Source of the DNA: an uncultured Litoreibacter sp. | GTDB lineage: Bacteria; Pseudomonadota; Alphaproteobacteria; Rhodobacterales; Rhodobacteraceae | DNA: 64,000 nt | Direction of reading: 5' to 3' | Assembly (NCBI GenBank): GCA_947494435.1 | Contig: CANLUY010000002.1 | Coordinates: 1,054,001-1,118,000 of the forward strand | In this document: piece after piece, positions 37,484 to 46,800 of the stretch | Layout: every line of letters begins with the position of its first letter | How positions within the stretch are numbered: the first letter of the stretch is position 1 | Translations under genes and position numbers: made by a program | Notes under the pieces: generated by a model | Database searches by the model: none | Told to the model about the DNA's origin: nothing | The model's input: the letters and a program-made list of their open reading frames with translations, nothing else

Positions 37484-37526
37484 CTCCTCCCCGATTTTGC
37501 CATAACACGCAAGAAATCGGGAGGGG
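37484..37526 (+). promoter_or_regulatory. Hairpin covering the ribosome site of the glycerate kinase gene
   Basis: CCCGATTT (37490-37497) pairs with AAATCGGG (37514-37521), and the adjoining CTCC can pair with GGGG of the ribosome site GGGAGGGG (37519-37526), ahead of the ATG at 37531. The loop is 16 nt. Folding would hide the site. There is no T run, so it is not a plain terminator for xylA. Confidence 0.55.
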
Positions 37527-37530
37527 CTTC

Positions 37531-38760
37531 ATGTCGTCACAGATCAAAGATATGCGGGCAGAGGCGCTGCGTCTCTTTCAGGTCGCGATTGAGGCAGCTG
37601 ATCCAGCAAAGGCCCTTGCGGCTCATTTCTCCGAACCACTTTCCGCCCCAGCGGGTGGACGCCTGATCCTGATTGCTGTTGGCAAAGCGGCCTCTCCGAT
37701 GATGGAACAAGCGCTTGCGATGACCAACGGCCCGTCAGAGGCCCTTGTCGTGACAAACTACGAAAATGCACGAGATATCTCCGGCGCGACTGTTATTGCA
37801 GCAGGCCATCCCGTTCCGGACGAGAACGGGCTAAAAGGGGCAAAGGCCGTCACTGCCTTACTGAATACGACCAGTGAGAAAGATCATGTCATAGCAATGA
37901 TCTCAGGTGGCGGTTCCGCGTTGCTTCCCCTGCCCGCTGAAGGGATTAGCCTCGCTGACAAAGCCGCAACCAATGAAGTGTTGCTGGGTGCTGGCTTCGA
38001 TATCATACAAATGAACTTGGTCCGCCAACAGCTTAGTCAAATGAAAGGCGGCGGCATGGTCCGGTTTGCGGCGCCCGCGAAGGTTGAGGCTTACATCCTT
38101 TCCGATGTGGTGGGCGATGACCTTCGCGCAATTGCCAGCGGGCCAACGGTTGCGCCAATTGGAACCAAAGCGGATGCGCGTGAGCTGTTAAAGGATGTTT
38201 GGAAGCATCTGCCCGCCTCCGTACAATCCCACCTGTCAAAAGACGATGAGCCAGCCGCCGCCACTGTTGGCGAAAACCATTTGATTTGCTCAAACCGGAA
38301 AAGTCTTGAAGCCATGCAAGCCGCGCACCCCAGTGCCGTCATTTTAAATGACCGCCTGGAAGGCAATGTCGCCGAGATCGGGCCTCACCTCAAGAAGATA
38401 CTGAAGGAGACTGAGGGACCCGCCACTTTTCTTTTTGGCGGGGAAACAACCGTAACGTTAAACGGAACTGGCAAAGGGGGCCGCAATCAGGATCTGGCTT
38501 TACGCATGGCGATGTCCGATGTCGAAGGCGATTGGGTTTTCTTATCCGGCGGGACGGACGGGCGTGATGGCCCAACGGATGCTGCTGGCGGTCTTGTCGA
38601 TAGCAACAGCCAATCAAGGATGATCAAAGCGGGCGTCGACCCCGAAGCCCTGCTGAACAACAATGATGCGTATGAGGCGCTGAAGGCTTCTGAGGATCTT
38701 GTGATAACCGGCGGGACAGGGACCAATGTCGCAGACGTTCAAATCCTGATGAAGCTTTAG
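37531..38760 (+). CDS. Type-2 glycerate kinase (GckA/TtuD, MOFRL domain)
   Basis: 409 residues. The N-terminal DUF4147 Rossmann domain has LILIAVGKAASPMMEQAL, AAGHPVPDENGLKGA and MISGGGSALLPLPAEGI; the C-terminal MOFRL domain has FLFGGETTVTLNGTGKGGRN QDLAL and LSGGTDGRDGPTDAAGG. It phosphorylates glycerate to 2-phosphoglycerate. ATG at 37531 after GGGAGGGGCTTC. 66 bp after xylA, so co-transcription is likely; xylose routes that give glycolaldehyde or glycolate could feed it. Its TAG overlaps the TAA of the opposing HlyD gene. Confidence 0.92.
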   Translation: MSSQIKDMRAEALRLFQVAIEAADPAKALAAHFSEPLSAPAGGRLILIAVGKAASPMMEQALAMTNGPSEALVVTNYENARDISGATVIAAGHPVPDENGLKGAKAVTALLNTTSEKDHVIAMISGGGSALLPLPAEGISLADKAATNEVLLGAGFDIIQMNLVRQQLSQMKGGGMVRFAAPAKVEAYILSDVVGDDLRAIASGPTVAPIGTKADARELLKDVWKHLPASVQSHLSKDDEPAAATVGENHLICSNRKSLEAMQAAHPSAVILNDRLEGNVAEIGPHLKKILKETEGPATFLFGGETTVTLNGTGKGGRNQDLALRMAMSDVEGDWVFLSGGTDGRDGPTDAAGGLVDSNSQSRMIKAGVDPEALLNNNDAYEALKASEDLVITGGTGTNVADVQILMKL

Positions 38761-39926
38761 CGCTCGCGCAGCGCCTCTCTTGATTTGTAAAGCGGCTTGG
38801 TCAGGTATTGCAGCACGGTTTTGTCGCCCGTATGCAGCTCTACCGCAGCCTGCATGCCGGGGCGCAACGCCACATCGCGCTGACGCGCTGTCATCATATC
38901 TGTATTCAGTTGAACCGTAACCTTATAGTGGGGATCACCATCAGCGACGCGTTCGTCTTTGAACGTATCGGCTGAAATGACAGTCACCTCCCCCGACAAC
39001 GACCCGTATATGGTGTAGTCATAGGCCGACAGCTTCACCGTCGCTTGCTGCCCCGGACGCACACCGCCGATGTCTTGGGGTTTCACCTTGGCTTCGACAA
39101 AAAGCTCTTCGTCTAACGGAATGATCTGGAAAATCTCTTCCCCCGGACGCACAACGCCACCAATTGTCGAGATAGAGACGTTGTTTACAATCCCCGACAT
39201 AGGCGAGCGAATAACAGTCCGCTCCAATTGGTCTTGAGAGATTTTCAAATTCTGGCGCAACGTAGCAAGTTCTTTCAATGTGTCAGAGTATTCACCCGCA
39301 CGTTCCAAATCCGTCTTCGTGATGATTTCGTTATATTTATTTTCTGCATCGCTGTGGGTCTTACGAGCACGGGTCACCTCAATCAGGGAAACGATCTCTT
39401 CGTCCAGAAGCTGTTCTAACAAGGCCAGCTCTTTTCGCGCTTCGCTCAGCACATTGCGCGCGCCAGAGGTACGGCTTTCGAAATCGGCCTGCCGTGCGTT
39501 TAACAGTGCGAGCTCTGATGCCACCATCTCAGGCTGACGCAAGGCCAGATGCTGCGGCACATCGAATTCGAAACGCCCTTCCAATTCTGCTTCCAAGCGA
39601 ATTTGGCGGACTTCCAGCGTGTCAATCTGATCTTGGAGGTCAGCCACAGTGGTCGAGAACTGCGTGCCGTGCAGCCGCGCCAACGTATCGCCTGGCGACA
39701 CTCGGTCCCCCTCAGAGACAAGCATCTCCGACAGGATACCGCCTTCAAGGTTCTGGATAATTTGCGGACGAGAGGAAGACACCATCTCACCGTCACCACG
39801 GACAATTTCATCAAGTTTGGCGAACGCCGCCCAAACCACGAACAGCGCTACCGCTAGGATGACCATCCGGATGGTCCAACTCGGACCCCGCATCTGCGCT
39901 GTAAATCCTGCATCAATGACAGCCAT
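38757..39926 (-). CDS. Type I secretion membrane fusion protein (HlyD family)
   Basis: 389 residues. One N-terminal membrane helix (about 19-38, IRMVILAVALFVVWAAF), a biotinyl-lipoyl-like hairpin (GGILSEMLVSEGDRVSPGD), a long coiled coil (about 90-235) and the returning barrel with TVIRSPMSGIVNNVSIST. It bridges the ABC exporter and the outer-membrane channel. Third gene of the secretion set; its ATG at 39924-39926 overlaps the ABC gene stop (TAATG). The C-terminus YLTKPLYKSREALRER matches family ends. Confidence 0.94.
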   Translation of the reverse strand: MAVIDAGFTAQMRGPSWTIRMVILAVALFVVWAAFAKLDEIVRGDGEMVSSSRPQIIQNLEGGILSEMLVSEGDRVSPGDTLARLHGTQFSTTVADLQDQIDTLEVRQIRLEAELEGRFEFDVPQHLALRQPEMVASELALLNARQADFESRTSGARNVLSEARKELALLEQLLDEEIVSLIEVTRARKTHSDAENKYNEIITKTDLERAGEYSDTLKELATLRQNLKISQDQLERTVIRSPMSGIVNNVSISTIGGVVRPGEEIFQIIPLDEELFVEAKVKPQDIGGVRPGQQATVKLSAYDYTIYGSLSGEVTVISADTFKDERVADGDPHYKVTVQLNTDMMTARQRDVALRPGMQAAVELHTGDKTVLQYLTKPLYKSREALRER

Positions 39927-42394
39927 TACGCGCCCTCCTTCTCAGCGACCTGCTCGGCGCGTTTCGACTTCATATGGTTGAGAACTGCATCTCTTGGACC
40001 ATCGACTGCGAGCTTGCCGTTCTGCAGGATCAAGACGCGGTCGGTCAGTTCCAGAATTGGCATCCGGTGGGTAGCGATAATTGCGGTGCGGTCTTTCAGC
40101 CAAGTTTCGAGACGTGCGACCAAGGTGTTTTCGAGCGTTTGATCCAATGCAGCTGTTGGCTCGTCCAGCAACACGATACGCGGATCAGCAAGCCACATCC
40201 GCGCCCAACCGATGGATTGCCGCTGACCGATGGACAACCCGGCACCGCCATCATGAATTGGCAGATCAAGCCCCTTGGGATGTTTTTGAACGAACGACCC
40301 GAGCCCTGCAAAGAACAACGCATCCATCAGGCGTGTATCGTCGCGCTCCAACTGGCTGAGGTTCAGGTTGTCGCGCAGTGTCCCTTGGAACAAACGGACA
40401 TCTTGCGCGAGGTAGCCAATGCCACGGCGCAGATCGCGGTTATGCAATTGCCCCATGTCGATCCCGTCGATCAGTACGCGTCCTTCCTCTGGATGCGCGA
40501 GACCCGTCAGCAATTTCAACAGCGTAGATTTCCCTGATCCGTTTGCACCCAGCACGGCGATATGCTGGCCCGGCTCGATCACAACACCTGAAATATCCAG
40601 GACAGGCGCGGCGTCGTCATCGTAGCGGTGAATAACGTCGCGCAGCTCATACCGCCCTTCGAGCTTCTCACGGCGCATATAAGTGCGCGCCTCGTCATGG
40701 TCCTGCTCAGAGCGCGCGACGGTATCGAGGCCGGTCAAAGCCGTTTTCACATTTGACCAGCGCGCCATGGTTCCAGCCAGCTGCGTCAGTGGCGCTAAGG
40801 TCCGAGACGTAAGAATGCCAACCGCAATGATTGAGCCGACAGTGAATTCGCCCGCAAAGACAAGGAAAGTGCCAGCGACGACTGCCGTGACATAAGTCGC
40901 CTGCTGCACGCCTTGTGACCAGAACGTAAGCGTCGCCGCAAGTTTGCGTTGATCAGAAGACTTGACCGCTGACAGGGTTGTCAGTTCATCCCAAACGCGT
41001 GCGAAGCGATCTTCGCCACGGTTGGCTTTGACAGTGTCAGCCTCATAGATTGCTTCTTGCAGCAAGCGGTTCGCTTTGACGGACGCCCCTTGGGTTTCTT
41101 CCGTCAGGCGCGTCATCTTCTTCTGCAAGAAAAAGCCGGGCAGAACCATTAAGATACCACCAAGGATCAAGACCCATACGAGGTTACCCGCGATGGAGCC
41201 AACCAGCAGCAGGAATACAAAGATGAACGGAATATCCGTCAAGGATCCAATAGTAGAGGCCGTGAAGAACTCGCGCACACTGGAGAATTCGCGCATGGCG
41301 GAGAATGTGCCAGAAGGCGTCATCCCTTTTTGTCCACCACGCATCCCGAGCAAGCGCTGCATCAAGGTCTTTTGAACCGCAAGTTCAACCTGCCGCCCTG
41401 CCCCATCCATCAACCGGGAGCGCGCAATCTTGATTGCGGCCTCCATGACCAATGCGCCGATTGCGCCAATCGCTAGCACCCACAGTGTCGCCGTCGATTG
41501 ATGCGGAATCACACGGTCATAGACTTGCAAAGCAAATAGCGCGACAGCGACAGCCAGAACATTTGCTACGAAAGAGCCCAACGCGATCTCGGCAATGTAG
41601 CGACGATATTTACCAAACTCGCCCCAGAACCAGTGCTCTTGGTAGGTTTGCAATAGGTGACGTTGCTCGACCTGCTCTAATGTCGTGGACGCCCTCAAAA
41701 CGGTACGTGTTGCAACATCGCGGAACGCGGCGATATCCACCTCAGTGCGCCGGTCCGACGCCGTCGGATCAAGAATGGTCAGCATTTGACCGTCTTGGCG
41801 AATAACCAAAACCATCTGTCCGGTCGTCATTTCAACAATTGCAGGCCAAAGGGTCGGACCAAGCTCGGCTTGTTTGACGCTGGCCTTCAGGCCCAACGAG
41901 CGTAAGGCAGCCGCCAAAACATCTGTCGTGACCTCACGCGCGCCCGTCGCAGTTTCCTCAGCCGCGTCAATGATGTCAGAGGCCAGCAATTCACTGCCGA
42001 CAAGCCCTGCATATGTTGCGGCAAGTTCCGCCCGCGCGCGTTGACGCTTGATGTCTACCTGAGACGGTTGCGCAATATCCTGTTGAGCCGGCTCAATCTT
42101 GGCCAAAGGCACGACGTTAGCCTGTGTTTCAGCCTTTGCTGCCTGAACCGGAGCCGGCGTCACGGTGATCGGGGTTTGGGGTGCTTGCGGCGTTTTGGCT
42201 TTGGCGGTCGGCGTAATCTCAAAACCGGGCTTCGGGTCCGTCTCTTTCGGAGGCTCAAAGCGGATCACAGGAACCTTCTTCTGCGATGCCGGCTGCGGTT
42301 TGACTAGTTTTGGAGCTGGTTCAAATAGCTCATCCTGTTGGGCAGCTGCGGCTTTTGCACGGGCCATATCAAAGGCTACGACTGGGGCGCTCAT
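39926..42394 (-). CDS. Type I secretion ABC exporter with C39-like domain (LapB-like)
   Basis: 822 residues. An unusual Pro/Lys/Ala-rich N-terminus of about 120 residues precedes a C39-like domain (about 125-225) that has no catalytic Cys, so it binds but should not cut the cargo. Then six membrane helices (about 265-520) and a nucleotide-binding domain: Walker A GANGSGKSTLLK, signature LSIGQRQSIGWAR (LSIGQ for LSGGQ), Walker B IVLLDEPTAAL, switch His in IATHRMPIL. Start ATG at 42392-42394 overlaps the TolC-like stop by 4 bp. The cargo is the adhesin upstream. Confidence 0.93.
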   Translation of the reverse strand: MSAPVVAFDMARAKAAAAQQDELFEPAPKLVKPQPASQKKVPVIRFEPPKETDPKPGFEITPTAKAKTPQAPQTPITVTPAPVQAAKAETQANVVPLAKIEPAQQDIAQPSQVDIKRQRARAELAATYAGLVGSELLASDIIDAAEETATGAREVTTDVLAAALRSLGLKASVKQAELGPTLWPAIVEMTTGQMVLVIRQDGQMLTILDPTASDRRTEVDIAAFRDVATRTVLRASTTLEQVEQRHLLQTYQEHWFWGEFGKYRRYIAEIALGSFVANVLAVAVALFALQVYDRVIPHQSTATLWVLAIGAIGALVMEAAIKIARSRLMDGAGRQVELAVQKTLMQRLLGMRGGQKGMTPSGTFSAMREFSSVREFFTASTIGSLTDIPFIFVFLLLVGSIAGNLVWVLILGGILMVLPGFFLQKKMTRLTEETQGASVKANRLLQEAIYEADTVKANRGEDRFARVWDELTTLSAVKSSDQRKLAATLTFWSQGVQQATYVTAVVAGTFLVFAGEFTVGSIIAVGILTSRTLAPLTQLAGTMARWSNVKTALTGLDTVARSEQDHDEARTYMRREKLEGRYELRDVIHRYDDDAAPVLDISGVVIEPGQHIAVLGANGSGKSTLLKLLTGLAHPEEGRVLIDGIDMGQLHNRDLRRGIGYLAQDVRLFQGTLRDNLNLSQLERDDTRLMDALFFAGLGSFVQKHPKGLDLPIHDGGAGLSIGQRQSIGWARMWLADPRIVLLDEPTAALDQTLENTLVARLETWLKDRTAIIATHRMPILELTDRVLILQNGKLAVDGPRDAVLNHMKSKRAEQVAEKEGA

Positions 42395-43728
42395 ATATCT
42401 GCTCCATCTACCAAGACACCCAATTCACGGGCAATTTCTAATCTGACTTTTGCGGCTCTGTAGGCGTATGAAATTTGCTCTCGCTCAACGCGCGCCTTTG
42501 TTTCGTAAACGCGCACCACATCCATGACGGGACGCACACCTGCTTTGTATTGGCGATCGAATAGATCGAGGTTGGCATCTGCTTGCGCCAACAATGAACC
42601 TGAATTGGCCTGCTGCCGTTCAAGCGCGACCAACTGCTGCTCAAGTCTGCGCAACACGCGCGCGCTGTCTTCATCGGCCTGATCAACGCGGCGGCTTGCA
42701 GCTTCACGCGCGGCCTCAATAGCTTTTAGGCTCGCGCCTGTTCCAAAACCGATCCCGTTTTCCGTTCCTACGTCTAAGCTGGCGGACGAGCCGCCCTTTG
42801 CAATATTTCCGCGTGCGGAAACGGTCGGCAGAAAGCCAGACCGGTCAATTGTCGCCTGCGCGACGGAGCGTTCACGCTCTGCTTCTGCTTTGAGGACCGA
42901 GAGCGGCTTGGCCGTTGCAGACGGGCTGTGCACCGATGAAAGCCCTCGCACGTCATTCAGCGGCACCAAGGACATGGCGTTGAGTTCAGCAATTGCCATG
43001 GCTGCCGTTTGGGCATCTGCGTCTTGATTGCTTGCAATCTCGGCAAGCTTTTGTCGCGTGACTTGCAGATCGGCACGATCAGACACGCCACCCTGTACGC
43101 GGCGCTCCATCACATAAGCAAAGCGCTCCATCCGTATGCGTACCGCCTCACCCGCACGGACTTTCGCACGGGCCTCTTCCGCGTCAATGTAAAGCCCCAG
43201 GGCTGTCAGGACACGGTCATTCGTATCTTCGGCCAAGCCAACGGCGGCAACCTCAACATCGGCCTTTGCAAAAGCACGCTCGGCCTTCTTGCGGCCATTG
43301 CCAAATAGCACCTGATCTATGACCAAACCTGCAACAACTTCGCCAAGTGACGTTAGCGAGACAGACGGTCCAATCGTGGGCAGCCAATTCTTGGATGCAG
43401 CGTCAGCACGGAGTTTAGCGGCACGAAGCTCCGCTTCAGCCGCACGAGAGTTTGCAGCAAGCACAGCGCCTGCGACTTTCCCGAAACTGCTGCTCGAAGA
43501 CAGGATGGACTGTCGTCCCAGCAAACCATCAATAATTTCCGACTGCGCTTCATCACCCGAGCCGCCGGTGCCACCCGCTAAGGCGGGCTGCGGTGCGGTC
43601 GTCTCCGCATTCGCCTGCTTCTCAGGCGACACGGCGGAAAACGCGTTGCGGGTGGTTTCACCCAAATCGGACCCCATGCAGCCAGACAGCACGGTTGTCA
43701 GTCCTAAAATTACAATTGTCTTGTTCAC
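42391..43728 (-). CDS. TolC-family outer-membrane channel of the adhesin exporter
   Basis: 445 residues from a GTG at 43726-43728; starting there gives a compact lipoprotein signal, NKTIVILGLTTVLSGC, with lipid-anchored Cys17. GTG codons at 43752 and 43743 are alternatives. The body is the usual helical duplication with two TolC repeats (SRAAEAELRAAKLRADAASK and ARVLRRLEQQLVALERQQ). A lipobox is more typical of RND channels (OprM) than type I TolC. It is the first secretion gene after the adhesin. Confidence 0.85.
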   Translation of the reverse strand: MNKTIVILGLTTVLSGCMGSDLGETTRNAFSAVSPEKQANAETTAPQPALAGGTGGSGDEAQSEIIDGLLGRQSILSSSSSFGKVAGAVLAANSRAAEAELRAAKLRADAASKNWLPTIGPSVSLTSLGEVVAGLVIDQVLFGNGRKKAERAFAKADVEVAAVGLAEDTNDRVLTALGLYIDAEEARAKVRAGEAVRIRMERFAYVMERRVQGGVSDRADLQVTRQKLAEIASNQDADAQTAAMAIAELNAMSLVPLNDVRGLSSVHSPSATAKPLSVLKAEAERERSVAQATIDRSGFLPTVSARGNIAKGGSSASLDVGTENGIGFGTGASLKAIEAAREAASRRVDQADEDSARVLRRLEQQLVALERQQANSGSLLAQADANLDLFDRQYKAGVRPVMDVVRVYETKARVEREQISYAYRAAKVRLEIARELGVLVDGADI

Positions 43729-43785
43729 TTGCCCCGTTGTCACACCATGCACCCAGTTTATACTGTTGTTATTTTTGGTGATATA

Positions 43786-43810
43786 CCCGCCAAACCAATG
43801 GCTTGGCGGG
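43786..43810 (-). other. Hairpin between adhesin and secretion genes
   Basis: CCCGCCAA and TTGGCGGG (8 bp perfect) around a 9-nt loop, 16 bp after the adhesin stop and 58 bp before the tolC-like start. No T tract on the minus side, so it is more likely a message-stabilising or partly terminating element setting adhesin above exporter levels. Confidence 0.6.
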
Positions 43811-43826
43811 TGATCTTTATTTTAAC

Positions 43827-46800
43827 TTAGATAACAGGATTGACCGAAATATCGCTGTCGATGATCAGGCTTCCTGCCCCCAGCGTGTAGACGTCGTAGA
43901 CCTGATCGCCGATCGTCTCCGTCGCGCCAGTCGCCACAATCCCTGCCGCGTGAACGACATCATCTGCGGCGCCATGCACGATCAGCGTATCACTGACGCC
44001 CGACATCGCCAGCAAATCGGCTTCTGTCAGTGTCAAAACGCTGTCATTCGCAATGCTCAGATCAATTGAGCCAATGTCAAACTGGTCCAATCCGGTTGAG
44101 GTCGTATTGACTGCGTTGGTTCCTGCTTCATCAAGGACAACAAGCGTTGCATTTTCATTTCCAACACCATCCTCTGCATTCACGACCAGATGCGATCCGT
44201 TCGGAATACGCTCGTTGAAAGTGAACTGCATCTCGCCATCACGCACACCGGGGATTTCGGAAAGCGTATTGGCGGAATAGCTGACATTTGAAACCTGACC
44301 CGTATCACTAACCTTGCTGATCCCGGTGATATCGTCGTTGATCTCGGTCCCAATCCCGGAAACCCCAGCATCGCCACGGGTATATTCTGTGTATGAAATC
44401 ACAACAGGCGCATCCGGCAAGGCAGTGTCTACATGCACAGGGCTGGTGACACTGTCCGTGTTGTCATTCTTATCGACCGTTGTAACCGTAATTGTGGTGT
44501 CATACTCCCCTTGCGGGATATCATTCGGACCAAAAGTAATCGTCCAATTGCCAGCCGCATCAATCGCTGCATTGCGCGCCGCACCATTTCCGAATGCGAC
44601 GGAGACGCTCTGCGCCCCCTGCTCAGTTGTACCCGCCAGCGTAAATCCCGACCCGGCTTCCGAGGCATCAATCACACCGTCACCAGTCGCCGCCTGCACG
44701 CCAAGGTTGCGCACAATCGTATCAACCCCAACGGAGCCAGACGCAGACGCTGTGTTCCCGGCCGCGTCCGTAAAGGTCGCGGTGATAGGCAATGTCGTCT
44801 CGACCCCCATCGGGATATCACTCGCGGCAAAACCAGCTGACCAATTGCCGACCCCATCCGCCTGAACTGAGCGCGTAGAACCTGCAAAGTTTACGCTCAC
44901 AGTTGCATTTGCTTCAGTTGTACCGGTCAGGATGACGCCGTCGCCTGCCTCGACGATATTGATGACTCCGCCATCGTCCTGAGAGCCGTTATTGACCGCA
45001 ATATTTGCGACTGTATCAACGTCAAACGTGGAAGTTTCTGACGCGGTATTTCCTGCTGTGTCAGTGGCTTGCGCTGTGACGTTCACGCCATACTCACCGC
45101 CCGGCAAGCTGTTGGCCGGAAAGTTTGCGACCCAAAGACCAGAGCCGTTTGCGATCGTTGTTGTCGTTCCCAGAAAATCGCCTGCTGCATTTCTGAGGGT
45201 CACTTCGACGCTCGCATTTGCTTGTGCAGTCCCGTTGATCGTCACCTCACGTCCAGCTTCGACATTATTGTAGACGCCGTCGGGACCCGCGTTGTTATCG
45301 GTGATTTCAACCCGTGTGACCGTGTCGATTTCCATTACCTGCGTCGAGGTCGCGGTGTTTCCTGCATCCCCGACAATCGAGACCGTGACAGGCACCGATG
45401 TTTCACCCTGCGGGATATCACCAGGCGCAAAGTTCACGCTCCATAGGCCGTTCGCATTAACCGTTGTTGTCGCCGTTCCCCCACCGGGCACTGTTACAGT
45501 GATAGCCCCGTTTGGCTCCCCTGTCCCGGACATCGTCACGCCATCCGCACGCTCTGCGGCATTGATAACCGCACCACTGTTAACAGCGTCACCGTCAATC
45601 GTGGTTAAATCAACATGCGTGATAGTATCGACAGGCAAGGTTGCAACAGCCGTCTGGGAGTTACCATTTGCATCCGTTGCAACAGCTGTGACCGTCACAT
45701 CGTACTCACCCGCCGGGAATGTGCCGACTGGATAGCTGACGCCCCACTGCCCAGCACCATCAGACGTCGTTGTCTGGGTGCCCAGAACAGTTCCAACGGC
45801 ATCCGTCAGGGTCACAACAACAGTGGAATTTGCCTGCGCAGACCCCGTCAATTCTGTTGGAGATTGGTTTTCGACTTCATTTACAACGCCGTCAGCGCCA
45901 GCGGAATTGCCCGTGATCGAAACGTTCGTGATTGTATCTACAATCATCGTCCCTGTTGTCGTCGCGGTGTTGCCCGCGGCATCAATGGCAGTGATCGTCA
46001 CGCCGCTGCTATATTCACCCGTCGCGATTTCACCCGCAGGGAAATCAATCGACCACTTACCATCCGCATCAACAGTGGTGGTCGCGGTTGGCCCACCTGC
46101 AACCTCAATGGTCACAGAAGCACCGACTTCGCCCATGCCGCTCATGGTCACGCCATCCGCATGACCGACCGCATTGATCGTGGCACCGCTTCCCGCGGCG
46201 GCGCCATCAATTTCAGCAAGAGTTACGGTCGTAACAGTATCGACCTCGATCGTCTCAGTCAGCGTTGTTGTATTCCCAGCAGGGTCGGTCGCTGTAACGA
46301 CGACCTCTTTCGTGTACTCACCGCCCTCAACATCCGCAGGATCAAAGACAACCGCCCAAGTCCCATCGGGCGCAGTCACGACCTCCTCAAGCTTTCCGCC
46401 AACCGTCACGTTGATAAGAGCACCCGGCTCACTGGTGCCAGCAAGCTCAACACCATCAGAATGATCAGGGTCATTGAACAAATGACCCACATTGACCGTA
46501 CCCTGCGTGACCGCCAGTGCAGGTGCGGTCGTATCTACTGGCGCATCAGGCGTCTCCGCCGTTGGCTCGTCTGCGGGAGGCTGCTCATCCGCTGCCGGCG
46601 CAGCGCCACCACCGCCGCCACCTGTACCAGCGGCGACAAGGCCGAGACCACCGACCGCAGCAGCACCTGCAGCAAGCCCGCCGCCGCCAAGACCACCAAG
46701 GCCTGCGAGAATGGGTGCGGCCAGCATGGTTGGTGTTTCGTTGACCGCGTCCGCCGCGATAATCGTGTCGACATCCGGCCCACCCGTGAAGAACAGCGTA

